In this document: positions 18,740 through 26,789 of the stretch, one piece after another
Layout of the letters: every line of letters begins with the position of its first letter
How positions within the stretch are numbered: position 1 is the first letter of the stretch
Source: Pedobacter segetis
GTDB lineage: Bacteria; Bacteroidota; Bacteroidia; Sphingobacteriales; Sphingobacteriaceae
DNA length: 64,000 nucleotides
Direction: 5' to 3'
NCBI RefSeq assembly: GCF_016623585.1
Contig: NZ_JAEHFY010000003.1
Span: forward strand, 145,880 to 209,879
Translations under genes and position numbers: made by a program
Notes under the pieces: generated by a model
Database searches by the model: none
Told to the model about the DNA's origin: nothing
What the model saw: the letters and a program-made list of their open reading frames with translations, nothing else

Positions 18740-19351
18740 TTAAATACTCTTCATCTTTTTTAACAAACCTTCTATCACTTTTGGGAAGTGGGTATGTTCT
18801 AATTGTTGCACCTTAAACTTCATCATTTCAAGATCATCTCCTTTATCAACCCTAAATTTAGATTGATGGATAATTTCGCCATCATCAAAATTCTCGTTCA
18901 CAAAATGGATGGTAATGCCAGATTCTGTTTCTTTATTTGCTAAAACAGCTTCATGAACGCGTTCGCCATACATTCCTTTCCCTCCGTATTTTGGTAATAA
19001 CGAAGGATGTATATTAATGATCTTATTTGGATAGGCCTTTAATAAATTCAATGGTACCAACCATAAAAAACCCGCCAAAACCACTAGATCTATATTCAAA
19101 TTGTTTAAAAGTGCCAGTATTTTGTTGGTTTCATAAAATTCTTTTTTATCGAAGATATGAGACGGGACCTCAAAATTATCTGCCCTTTGCAAAACATAGG
19201 CATAAGGGTTGTTGGTTAAAATAAGTGCAACTTCTGCTTCATTACTTTTTTTAAAATGCTCCATAATTTTTTGAGCGTTTGATCCTGATCCTGATGCAAA
19301 AATGGCAATACGTTTCTTCACTATTAAAATGGGATTTTTCTGTTTTCCCAA
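18740..19351 (-). CDS. purN: Phosphoribosylglycinamide formyltransferase
   Basis: This 203-residue cytoplasmic enzyme transfers the formyl group of 10-formyl-THF to GAR, the third step of purine synthesis. It has IAIFASGSGSNAQKI for phosphate binding, VLAGFLWLVP, NIHPSLLPKYGGKGMYG with the catalytic Asn and His, and GITIHFVNENFDDGEII with the catalytic Asp. Length is normal. The ATG at 19351 adds ~10 residues before the Rossmann strand; a start within VKKRIAIF is possible. It is monocistronic and convergent with the porP-like gene. Confidence 0.93.
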   Translation of the reverse strand: MGKQKNPILIVKKRIAIFASGSGSNAQKIMEHFKKSNEAEVALILTNNPYAYVLQRADNFEVPSHIFDKKEFYETNKILALLNNLNIDLVVLAGFLWLVPLNLLKAYPNKIINIHPSLLPKYGGKGMYGERVHEAVLANKETESGITIHFVNENFDDGEIIHQSKFRVDKGDDLEMMKFKVQQLEHTHFPKVIEGLLKKMKSI

Positions 19352-19735
19352 AGATATAGTTTTGAATGTTTTTTGAAAATGAAATGTAAGAATTATGGAT
19401 AATTAAAATTAACATCCCTTTCTTTTACTTAATGGATTAGTATTTGCTTTAATGATACCAAAGTTTGTCTCAAGATATTCGTTATGCGGTAATAAGTAGT
19501 TTAAACAGATTGGTTTGTAATGCTGAGCAGATTCAAATGCCTAGCGAGGTCGAATGTGGTACCGAGCGAGGTCGAATGTGGTGCCGAACGAGGTCGAAGC
19601 AGCCCAACGCTCCCCTTTCACTTCGCTAAGGTTGACAGCCTTCATGTTGTATGTTTATACATCAAAATTTACAGCTAACCGTATGAAGGGTATTTTAGAG
19701 ACATTATTAATCATTTACCTTAAAAAAATAAAATA
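19352..19735. other. Spacer between purN and the DJ-1/PfpI gene
   Basis: This 384-base divergent region contains the three 22-bp repeats described separately. The remainder is AT-rich, with no clear -7 box, hairpin or gene. Confidence 0.5.
19540..19605. repeat. Three tandem 22-bp units (GCGAGGTCGAA core)
   Basis: The units lie at 19540-19561, 19562-19583 and 19584-19605 and share the core AGCGAGGTCGAATGTGGT, the last being diverged. A more decayed relative of the core (CTGAGCAGATTCAAATG) sits just upstream at 19523-19539. The core resembles GAGCGGAGTCGAA in the composite repeats near 24 and 50 kb, so this is probably an old member of the same family. Confidence 0.75.
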
Positions 19736-20299
19736 ATGGAAAATTTAAAAGGAAAAAATATCGCTATTTTAAGTGATAACGGTTTTGAACAATCAGAACT
19801 ATTAGAACCAAAGAAAGCATTGGAAGATGCCGGAGCAACCGTTCATGTAATTTCAAATCAAAAAAACAGAATTAAAGCCTGGGACCAAAAAGATTGGGGC
19901 CTCGATGTAGATGTGGACGTAGATCTGTATCATGCCAAGGCCGATGATTATGATGGCTTGATGATTCCTGGCGGCGTGATGAACCCTGATAAAATGAGAG
20001 CAAGCCAAAGCTATATAGATTTTGTAAAAGAATTTTTTGCCGCCGGTAAACCAATAGCTTCTATATGCCACGGCCCACAATTATTAATCGAAACCGGGGC
20101 CTTAAAAGGAAGAAGGATGACTTCTTACCCTTCCATTAAAACAGATTTAATTAACGCTGGTGCAAACTGGGAAGATAGCGAAGTTGTGGTTGACCAAGGT
20201 TTGGTTACTAGCAGATCGCCTAAAGATTTACCTGCATTTAATAAAAAGATGATCGAGGAGTTTAGAGAAGGCGTTCACGAAGAGCAAAACACGCTTTAA
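19736..20299 (+). CDS. DJ-1/PfpI family protein (type 1 glutamine amidotransferase-like)
   Basis: This is a 187-residue cytoplasmic protein of the PfpI/YhbO branch of the DJ-1 superfamily. E18 (GFEQSE), the nucleophile elbow C111-H112 in ASICHGPQLL, and GRRMTSYPSIKTDLINAGANWED are all present. Members are described as proteases, glyoxalases or stress-protection factors; which applies here is not decided by sequence. The protein has an acidic DVDVDVD run at residues 57-63. It is convergent with the cytochrome gene and the two share a terminator. Confidence 0.88.
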   Translation: MENLKGKNIAILSDNGFEQSELLEPKKALEDAGATVHVISNQKNRIKAWDQKDWGLDVDVDVDLYHAKADDYDGLMIPGGVMNPDKMRASQSYIDFVKEFFAAGKPIASICHGPQLLIETGALKGRRMTSYPSIKTDLINAGANWEDSEVVVDQGLVTSRSPKDLPAFNKKMIEEFREGVHEEQNTL

Positions 20300-20312
20300 T
20301 AAAGAAATCAAT

Positions 20313-20344
20313 AAAAAAAGGGAGAAATTATTCTCCCTTTTTTT
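20313..20344. terminator. Bidirectional intrinsic terminator
   Basis: A7-GGGAGAA (20313-20326) mirrors TTCTCCC-T7 (20331-20344), a perfect stem with A and T tracts on both sides that serves the convergent DJ-1-like and cytochrome c genes. The cytochrome stop codon (20328-20330) lies in its loop. Confidence 0.92.
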
Positions 20345-20786
20345 GTGGCATCATTCCCATGTTTTTTTCTGTTGTTGGCATGGTAACGGCTGGTTCTTCT
20401 TGGCCTCTGTGGCAAGTTGCACAGGTAACGGCAAAACTACCATGGCGTTCTAAATGTCTTTTAAAATATTTGTTGTTGATAGAATCTGTCATCACCATCA
20501 TATATCTTGCGAAATTTTTCTTCCTGTTCTCATCGCTAGCAAAATCTAATTTTGTACTATCTGTTTTTGATTTTGCATGGCAAAAATTACATTTTACTCC
20601 TAAAGCATCCTTAAAATTATGCATAATGCTATCCAAGGCTTTTTTAGAAATATCTTTTGGCAGTACCTTTAGGTTTTTGGCTTTCCAGTCTTGTTGCTGC
20701 GTATTTTGCTGTGGAACCGTGGCCGCCAAACTTATGCCCCCAATTATCGTAAGGATAAAAAGAAAAGGTTTTATTTTATTTTTCAT
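20328..20786 (-). CDS. Exported di-haem c-type cytochrome (reaction-centre cytochrome c-like)
   Basis: This 152-residue exported protein has a signal peptide (1-22, GGISLAA) and two CxxCH haem sites, CNFCH and CATCH. The phrase LKVLPKDISKKALDSIMHNFKDALGVKC preceding the first haem matches the domain named after the photosynthetic reaction-centre cytochrome c subunit, widespread as a stand-alone protein in non-phototrophic Bacteroidota. It probably carries electrons in the periplasm; the partner is unknown. The C-terminus (MGMMPQKKGE) is encoded within one arm of the terminator. Confidence 0.85.
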   Translation of the reverse strand: MKNKIKPFLFILTIIGGISLAATVPQQNTQQQDWKAKNLKVLPKDISKKALDSIMHNFKDALGVKCNFCHAKSKTDSTKLDFASDENRKKNFARYMMVMTDSINNKYFKRHLERHGSFAVTCATCHRGQEEPAVTMPTTEKNMGMMPQKKGE

Positions 20787-20822
20787 GATGTGCTAATTTT
20801 AATTAAAATAGGGCATAATTTT

Positions 20823-21335
20823 TTACAATTCCAAACGCATCATCCAATCGGTTTGAAGGTCTTTACCGATAGGGTAGATATGGCTATCGAACTTTTTAAA
20901 ACCTTGGTTTTGATAAAACCTGATGGCATTTATATTATGTTCCCAAACACCTAGCCAGATATATTTCTTATCATCCAAAACCGCTTTAATCTTAACTTCA
21001 TTGATGATGAAATTACCTATCTTTTTATTTTGGAACGTTGGGTAAACATAAAGTCGTTCTAATTCTATCCCATCTTGTGCCCCAATCTCTGTTTGGCTTT
21101 CGCCGATGTTTATCTTAAAATAGGCGGCCAACAAATCATCGTGATAAACAAAATAAAATTTTGAATTGCTTTGGTGTATTTGATGTGTTAAAGCTGCGAT
21201 TGAAAAGGTTTTTTCAAAATAAATAGCCAAATTTTCTTGCGTATTGTCATCGGCGAAAGCCAAAAGAAAAGTTTCTTTACTGATCTTTTGAAGCAAATTT
21301 ACTTGATGGATATTTACTGGTTTAATGGTTAGCAA
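20823..21335 (-). CDS. GNAT family N-acetyltransferase
   Basis: This 170-residue cytoplasmic acetyl-CoA-dependent transferase has IELERLYVYPTFQNKKIGNFIINEV, covering motif A with a somewhat degenerate acetyl-CoA loop (QNKKIG for the usual Q/RxxGxG/A). IWLGVWEHNINAIRFYQNQGFKKF is motif B. The substrate is unknown. It lies 6 bases from the next minus-strand gene and is likely co-transcribed downstream of it. Confidence 0.85.
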   Translation of the reverse strand: MLTIKPVNIHQVNLLQKISKETFLLAFADDNTQENLAIYFEKTFSIAALTHQIHQSNSKFYFVYHDDLLAAYFKINIGESQTEIGAQDGIELERLYVYPTFQNKKIGNFIINEVKIKAVLDDKKYIWLGVWEHNINAIRFYQNQGFKKFDSHIYPIGKDLQTDWMMRLEL

Positions 21336-21341
21336 AATGAT

Positions 21342-22010
21342 TTATTTAGCGAATGAAAACTTACGGGCGAAGGTTAGACCAACACCAACTATTAAATCAC
21401 TATTGGTGTCATTTTGGTAAAAACCTTTAAGGCCATATTCCATTTTATTTGTTATTAAATATTTGTAATCTAGTGCAAATTGATAACCGATACTTAATGT
21501 TGTAGGATGAGTTTTATAAATCTTGTAAGAAGGTTGTCTATCTTGAGAATTATCATAGCCATAACCATATTTTTCTGGCAAACTAGTGTTCTGAAACCTT
21601 ATTATAGTACCGGCACCAATATTAAGTTGTTGTTTTTTGCTTTTTAACAGGGTGTAAAATAGAGTTGGTGAGGTTTGTAAACCTGCTGTTACAAAATGTA
21701 AAGCAACCGTTTTATCTATGGTATTTGGGGGTTGGCTAATAGATCTGTAAGAGAAATCATCTGCACTATTAACGGTAAAAGCCAGATTGGTATAAAATGA
21801 TAACCTCGATCTAAATTGATGCTTATAACCAATCGCAATCATTAAACCACTCAAATCTCCGGTCCCGTGGTTAGCGTAAAAGGTCTCTAATGATATGCTT
21901 TCCCTCTTTTGAAAACTATATTTGATGCTGTCTTTACTGGTTTGGGCAAATGCGGCAGCGTAAATGGTACACAATAATGGCGTTAAAATTTTTCTGTAAG
22001 TTTTTCTCAT
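21342..22010 (-). CDS. Putative outer-membrane beta-barrel protein, unknown
   Basis: This 222-residue exported protein has a signal peptide (1-22, YAAAFAQ) followed by alternating strands typical of a small barrel: SISLETFYANHGTGDLSGLMIAIGYKHQF, RLSFYTNLAFTV, LSIGYQFALDYKY and DLIVGVGLTFARKFSF. I do not recognise a named family. It sits 6 bases upstream of the GNAT gene on the same strand. Confidence 0.6.
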   Translation of the reverse strand: MRKTYRKILTPLLCTIYAAAFAQTSKDSIKYSFQKRESISLETFYANHGTGDLSGLMIAIGYKHQFRSRLSFYTNLAFTVNSADDFSYRSISQPPNTIDKTVALHFVTAGLQTSPTLFYTLLKSKKQQLNIGAGTIIRFQNTSLPEKYGYGYDNSQDRQPSYKIYKTHPTTLSIGYQFALDYKYLITNKMEYGLKGFYQNDTNSDLIVGVGLTFARKFSFAK

Positions 22011-22011
22011 A

Positions 22012-22054
22012 AATAAAATTAAAAAGGCCTTAACGTGAGGAATGTTAAGGCCTT
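22012..22054 (-). terminator. Intrinsic terminator of the amino acid permease gene
   Basis: AAGGCCTTAAC (22024-22034) and GTTAAGGCCTT (22044-22054) form a perfect 11-bp stem. Reading the minus strand, a T-rich tract follows (complement of 22012-22023). Confidence 0.85.
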
Positions 22055-22120
22055 AAATATATAGAAAAACTAAAAGAATTCTTAACCAATACGGTACTGC
22101 TTTTAATTATGATACAAAGA

Positions 22121-23842
22121 TTAGATCATTTCTTTTTCCAAATTGAGTTTGCTGTTTTTGTAACTGTAAGTAAAATAGATTACCAGGCCAACCACTAACC
22201 ATATCAAAAACCTTAGCCAATTGGTATAGCCCAATTCTGTCATCAAATAAGAACAACTTAACAAGCCTAAGACCGGTATTAGCGATAAATTTTTGGTAAA
22301 AGAGAAGTAGGTGATCAATACCAATAAAATTAAAAACAGGTATAAAGGCAATCTTTCCCTCACTGTTTCCCAACCGTGGCTAAAATCAAAAACCTGTATA
22401 AGGGGTTTATAAAAGAAAATTAAACCAACAGCTACCAATACGGGAACTATGAATTTGCCATTGATGTATGGCATTTTAAAGCGTTTTTTCCCGATATTTT
22501 CTTCGGTATCTTTTGGCAATAATAAAACCCCACTGCAAACCAAAACAAAGGCAAATAATGTCCCTATGCTGGTTAGATCCGTAACCTCGGTAAGGTTCAT
22601 GAACAGTGCAGGTATTGCCACTACAAAACCTGTTACGATAGTAGAAAATGAAGGCGTTTTATATTTGGGATGGATTTTTGAAAATACTCTTGGTAATAGT
22701 CCGTCGCGGCTCATGCTCATCCAGATACGTGGTTGGCCCATCTGAAAGATCAATAAAACACTTGCTGTTGCAATTACCGCACTGATAGAAATTACATAAC
22801 TGATTTTATTTAACCCAACCCTTTCAAACACAAAAGCCAATGGATCGGAAACCGCCAATTCGCTGTAATTAACCATCCCGGTTAAAACCAAGGCAACTAA
22901 AATATATAATACCGTACAAATGATCAATGAATAGATCATCCCTCGTGGTAAATCTTTTTGCGGGTTTTCACATTCTTCTGCGGTTGTAGAAATTGCATCG
23001 AAACCTATATAAGCAAAGAAAACTCCCGAAACACCTTTCATCATCCCAGAAAAACCGTTTGGTAAAAACGGGTGCCAATTTGCTGGGGTAACGTAAAAGA
23101 AGCCAATCACAATTACCGCTAAAACCACGCAAATTTTTAGTACAACCATGGCATTAGTTGCTCTTTTAGTTTCCCTGATGCCAATATAAACTAAATAAGT
23201 GATGATAAATACGATTAATAAGGCAGGGAAATCGGCAATTAATCTAACACCCCCAATTGATGGTGCGGTTGCCCAAGCTTCTGCGGCATATTTTGTATTA
23301 GAGCTTAAACTTTCTACCGCCCCACCTGATGCCACCAATTGCGCCACTTGCTCATTAGCTTTGTAAGCAGAAAAATAATCCATGGTAACATAGGCGGGCA
23401 AATGGATGTTGAAACCTTTTAACAGGTTTACAAAATAACCGCTCCAAGATATGGCAACGGCAATGTTTCCGATGGCATATTCCATCAATAGATCCCAACC
23501 GATGATCCATGCCACCAATTCGCCAAAAGAGGCATAAGCATAGGTATAAGCACTACCAGAAACTGGGATCCTAGAGGCAAACTCGGCATAGCAAAGTGCA
23601 GAAAAGCCACAGGTAATGGCTGTTATCACAAATAAAATACTTACTCCTGGGCCTCCGTTAAAAGATGCTTGGCCAATAGTAGAGAAAATGCCCGCACCAA
23701 TTACGGCGGCAATTCCCATCATGGTTAAATCTTTAACGTTCAATACTTTATTTAGGCTAGCGTGTTCACCATCGCCATAACCTTCTTTGGTATCATTTAA
23801 TATTTTGGCAATGGTTTTTTTTCTGAATATTCCTTTTTGCAT
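22121..23842 (-). CDS. APC-superfamily amino acid permease
   Basis: This 573-residue inner-membrane transporter has about 13-14 hydrophobic helices. The first helix carries the substrate-site motif MGIAAVIGAGIFSTIGQ, followed by GPGVSILFVITAITCGFSALCYAEFASRIPVSGSAYTYAYASFGE, typical of the cationic amino acid transporter (CAT/YfnA-like) branch. GVSGVFFAYIGFDAISTTAEECENPQKDLPRG is a second conserved block. It probably takes up amino acids by proton symport or exchange; the substrate is unresolved. It is monocistronic, with a strong terminator. Confidence 0.88.
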   Translation of the reverse strand: MQKGIFRKKTIAKILNDTKEGYGDGEHASLNKVLNVKDLTMMGIAAVIGAGIFSTIGQASFNGGPGVSILFVITAITCGFSALCYAEFASRIPVSGSAYTYAYASFGELVAWIIGWDLLMEYAIGNIAVAISWSGYFVNLLKGFNIHLPAYVTMDYFSAYKANEQVAQLVASGGAVESLSSNTKYAAEAWATAPSIGGVRLIADFPALLIVFIITYLVYIGIRETKRATNAMVVLKICVVLAVIVIGFFYVTPANWHPFLPNGFSGMMKGVSGVFFAYIGFDAISTTAEECENPQKDLPRGMIYSLIICTVLYILVALVLTGMVNYSELAVSDPLAFVFERVGLNKISYVISISAVIATASVLLIFQMGQPRIWMSMSRDGLLPRVFSKIHPKYKTPSFSTIVTGFVVAIPALFMNLTEVTDLTSIGTLFAFVLVCSGVLLLPKDTEENIGKKRFKMPYINGKFIVPVLVAVGLIFFYKPLIQVFDFSHGWETVRERLPLYLFLILLVLITYFSFTKNLSLIPVLGLLSCSYLMTELGYTNWLRFLIWLVVGLVIYFTYSYKNSKLNLEKEMI

Positions 23843-24359
23843 CTATTTTATTTATCGCTTTTAACAGCTTGATCAATTGATAATCTGAATTTGATAATTC
23901 TTTATCGTAAACCTTAGTTTTGGGGCGTTTTAACACTCCACCAACTGGCGGCTATTTTTTTGTTTTATTCTTCGGCATCCTCTTCGACTTCCTCTTCGAC
24001 TTCCTCTTCGACTTCGCTCAGAGTGACATTGCTCAGAGTGACATTGCTCAGAGTGGCATTGCTCAGAGTGGCATTGCTCAGAGTGACATTGCTCAGAGTG
24101 GCATTGCTCAGAGTTGCAATTACCAGAGTTGCAATTCCCAGAGTGAAAATGCTCAGAAAGACAAAAAAGCAAGCCCAACTACTGGCGGGGGATGCCGCTC
24201 TAATCGTTAACGATCTACAATGTAGATATAGCCCTGATTAATCTTTTTTATAGCCACGTTAATTATCGAACTCAAGTTTATAGATAAATCTTAAACAAGC
24301 TCAAAATCAAACTTAAAAAATTATCAGCCAAAAAATGGCTTAAATTAAAAAAACCTAAT
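23843..24359. other. Non-coding spacer carrying a composite minisatellite
   Basis: This 517-base spacer between two minus-strand genes is dominated by the tandem repeats at 23941-24196. Open frames across it exist only because the repeat units are multiples of three. The remaining AT-rich DNA (24197-24359) shows no clear signal. Confidence 0.6.
23941..24196 (-). repeat. Composite repeat element: 12-bp array, 15-bp array and conserved leader
   Basis: On the plus strand there are three perfect 12-bp units CCTCTTCGACTT (23979-24014), then about nine 15-bp units GCTCAGAGTGACATT (24016-24150, diverging toward the right), then a partial unit and a leader (24151-24196). CCAACTGGCGG at 23941-23951 recurs as CCAACTACTGGCGG at 24175-24188, a short imperfect direct repeat at both ends. 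Read on the minus strand, the order leader, TGTCACTCTGAGC units, GTCGAAGAGG units is the same as in the element at 50135-50290. Confidence 0.85.
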
Positions 24360-26276
24360 TTATTTACCGTAAAGATGATTTTTATAGAGGTAACTTGCGG
24401 TTTGGTAAAAAGCTATCGCTTCTTCTTTCAGTTTTTTATCTACTTTTTCTGGTATTTGATCGGTATTGGGCATAATTTTAAATTGCTGCACCTTTTTTTG
24501 TGGTGATAATACCAATAAATGCCCATTCCTTATAAAGCCCAACTTTTCGTAAGTGCTTATAAAAGCCCATTCCTCATCGGGTTTAACCCTAAAAATATCC
24601 CTACCAAAAAATTTAGAGTTGTAGTTTACCTTTAACATCCCTAAAATTGTGGGTACCAGATCCATTTGCCCGGTTAGTTTAGTATAAACTTGAGGTTTAA
24701 CTATTTTGGGGGCATAAATAATTGCAGGAATATGGTACCTATAAGCAGGAAGCTCGGTTTTACCGGCACTAGAGGCACAATGATCGGCCACAATAACAAA
24801 AATGGTGTTATTAAACCAAGGTTTGGAAGCCGCTTCTCTTAAAAATTTCCCAATGGCATAATCGGTGTATTTTACCGCTCCCTCTTGGCTGGTATGCGAT
24901 GGAATATCAATCCTACCGTTAGGATAAGTAAACGGGCGATGGTTAGAAACCGTCATGATGTGCGTAAAAAACGGGTTTCCAGATTGATAATCCTTATCTA
25001 GTTGCTTTATTGAAAGCGTAAATAAATCTTCATCGGCAACGCCCCAAATGTTTTCATAATGGATGTCTTTTTTATCGGTAATGGCAGTTCTATCAATAAC
25101 TTGGTAACCATTATTGCCAAAGAAATAGTTCATGTTATCAAAATAACCATAGCCGCCATAAATAAATTGAGGGATATAATTCCGTTTCTTTAATAGATTA
25201 CCGATGGTAAAAAGGTTTTCGTTATTGGGTCTTTTAACGATGGATTGGCCGGGAGTTGGTAGAATTGATAAAGAAAGTGCTTCTAAACCACGTACCGTTC
25301 TGGTGCCAGAAGCGTAAAGATTACTGAATAATAAACCGTTTTTCCCCAAACTATCCAGATTTGGGGTAAGCCCTTGCGTATTGCCATAAACGCCCAAATA
25401 ATCTGCACTTAAACTTTCTACGCTTATCAAAACTACGTTATATCTTTTTTCGGTGCCGTTATAAGAAATCTTTCTTTCGATGCTATTTGCTTTATCAACA
25501 AAAGCTACGCTATCTCTCCCTAATAAATCCCTTACTATTTTAAAAGCCTTATCTTGATCAATGGTGGCGTAAAATTTATTATAATCAAGTTCGTTGTTCC
25601 AAAAAGCAGCACCAAACTCGTACAAACCATCACCGGCCAGCTCAACCGCAAACTGGTTATCGCTAAACTCTTTCCCTTTGTTGCCCACAAAAAACCAAGA
25701 AAGGATAGGGATACAAAGCAAGGGAACCGCTATTAAAGTTCTTTTGCCAAAGCGAAGATTGCTTTTTAGGGATGCTTTAATGCTGTTTTTTATCAGAAAG
25801 AATGCTGCAATGGCTATTAAAAATACAACAATGATGATTTTTACAACAGGATAAGATTCCCAAATATTACCGATAACTTCTGTGGTATAAACCAGGTAAT
25901 CTACCGCTATAAAGTTGAAACGGGTAGAAAACTCTTCCCAAAACACCCACTCGGCAACAATATTGAAAAGCAATAAAAAGGTAACTATTAAAAAATAGCT
26001 ATATAATAAAAAGCGATGCCATTGTTTTTTATACAATTTATTGGGAACAAGCCATATATAAAGAACCAAAGGGATGCAAAAATATCCCGCTAATACGGTA
26101 TCGTAAAATAAACCAATAAAATAAACCCCAATGATGTTTATAAATGTCCAATCAAAACCTGCTGCCGATTTGATCAACAAAGCGGTTCTGGTAATGAATG
26201 CTAAAGAAATGATGATCAGATAAAGGAGGAAAACTGGGCCAAATCTTTTGGCAAAAATTTTTTGAAAAAAAGACAT
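24360..26276 (-). CDS. LTA synthase family sulfatase-fold transferase
   Basis: This 638-residue inner-membrane protein has five N-terminal membrane helices (to about residue 165) and a large periplasmic alkaline-phosphatase-superfamily domain. Visible motifs are NVVLISVESLSADYLGVYG (metal-binding Glu), ASGTRTVRG with the catalytic threonine, IWGVADEDLF and FVIVADHCASS (metal-binding Asp-His). In Gram-positives the family polymerises glycerophosphate; in Gram-negatives relatives add phosphoglycerol or phosphoethanolamine to periplasmic glycans or lipids. The acceptor here is unknown. There is no obvious operon partner. Confidence 0.85.
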   Translation of the reverse strand: MSFFQKIFAKRFGPVFLLYLIIISLAFITRTALLIKSAAGFDWTFINIIGVYFIGLFYDTVLAGYFCIPLVLYIWLVPNKLYKKQWHRFLLYSYFLIVTFLLLFNIVAEWVFWEEFSTRFNFIAVDYLVYTTEVIGNIWESYPVVKIIIVVFLIAIAAFFLIKNSIKASLKSNLRFGKRTLIAVPLLCIPILSWFFVGNKGKEFSDNQFAVELAGDGLYEFGAAFWNNELDYNKFYATIDQDKAFKIVRDLLGRDSVAFVDKANSIERKISYNGTEKRYNVVLISVESLSADYLGVYGNTQGLTPNLDSLGKNGLLFSNLYASGTRTVRGLEALSLSILPTPGQSIVKRPNNENLFTIGNLLKKRNYIPQFIYGGYGYFDNMNYFFGNNGYQVIDRTAITDKKDIHYENIWGVADEDLFTLSIKQLDKDYQSGNPFFTHIMTVSNHRPFTYPNGRIDIPSHTSQEGAVKYTDYAIGKFLREAASKPWFNNTIFVIVADHCASSAGKTELPAYRYHIPAIIYAPKIVKPQVYTKLTGQMDLVPTILGMLKVNYNSKFFGRDIFRVKPDEEWAFISTYEKLGFIRNGHLLVLSPQKKVQQFKIMPNTDQIPEKVDKKLKEEAIAFYQTASYLYKNHLYGK

Positions 26277-26358
26277 CTAAAATTTTAGTTTGTGATAATA
26301 AACGAAGTTAATGTAAATCCGTTTGTGATTTTAATGATATTTAGAATATTAACGTAAT

Positions 26359-26754
26359 TTAATATATCTCTGTAAAAAGTTGTGATTTATTATCCATCAT
26401 AAATAAAAAAGGTAAAATCAGAACAATAGAAATAAAGTTAAGATCATATTTAAAATCAATATAGATCGATGAAATACAGACTAATAGAATAGCTGCGATA
26501 ATAAGTAGTAATTCTTTATCTGTTTTCTTAAACCCAATTTGGATTTCCTTGTTTAAAAACCAATTCTCTTTTAAAGTTAGTTGTTCTGATCCAAAGCAGC
26601 TTTCAATAGCTATTTGATGTGAGTTTTCTGGTAAATCTATTTTAAATCCCTCGCCGTTTCCCAGATTAAAAACAAAGCGATCATCAATAGTTACGTTTAC
26701 AATTTTGAAACTACCAAAAAACTGTTTTTTTCGTTTGACAATCAGCTGTGCCAT
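26359..26754 (-). CDS. Small membrane protein, unknown function
   Basis: This is a 131-residue protein with a beta-rich N-terminal half (KQFFGSFKIVNVTIDDRFVFNLGNGEGFKIDLPENSHQIAIES) that resembles short PEGA-like or carbohydrate-binding folds only loosely. Two adjacent hydrophobic helices follow (about 80-97 and 104-119). I do not recognise a family. It lies between the SulP and LTA-synthase-like genes on the same strand with gaps of 35 and 82 bases. Confidence 0.6.
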   Translation of the reverse strand: MAQLIVKRKKQFFGSFKIVNVTIDDRFVFNLGNGEGFKIDLPENSHQIAIESCFGSEQLTLKENWFLNKEIQIGFKKTDKELLLIIAAILLVCISSIYIDFKYDLNFISIVLILPFLFMMDNKSQLFTEIY

Positions 26755-26789
26755 AATTTAAAGGTAAAAATTTTTCATCAATCAAAAAA

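Noticed and set aside
24016..24150. Possible CRISPR array
   Set aside because: Units are only 15 bp, directly abutting, with no unique spacers and no cas genes nearby.
23920..24241. Open reading frames across the 24 kb repeat on both strands (QSDIA-type and CHSEQ-type peptides)
   Set aside because: The frames exist only because 15-bp and 12-bp units are multiples of three. There is no start context or domain, and the same peptide arises from the non-coding element at 50 kb.
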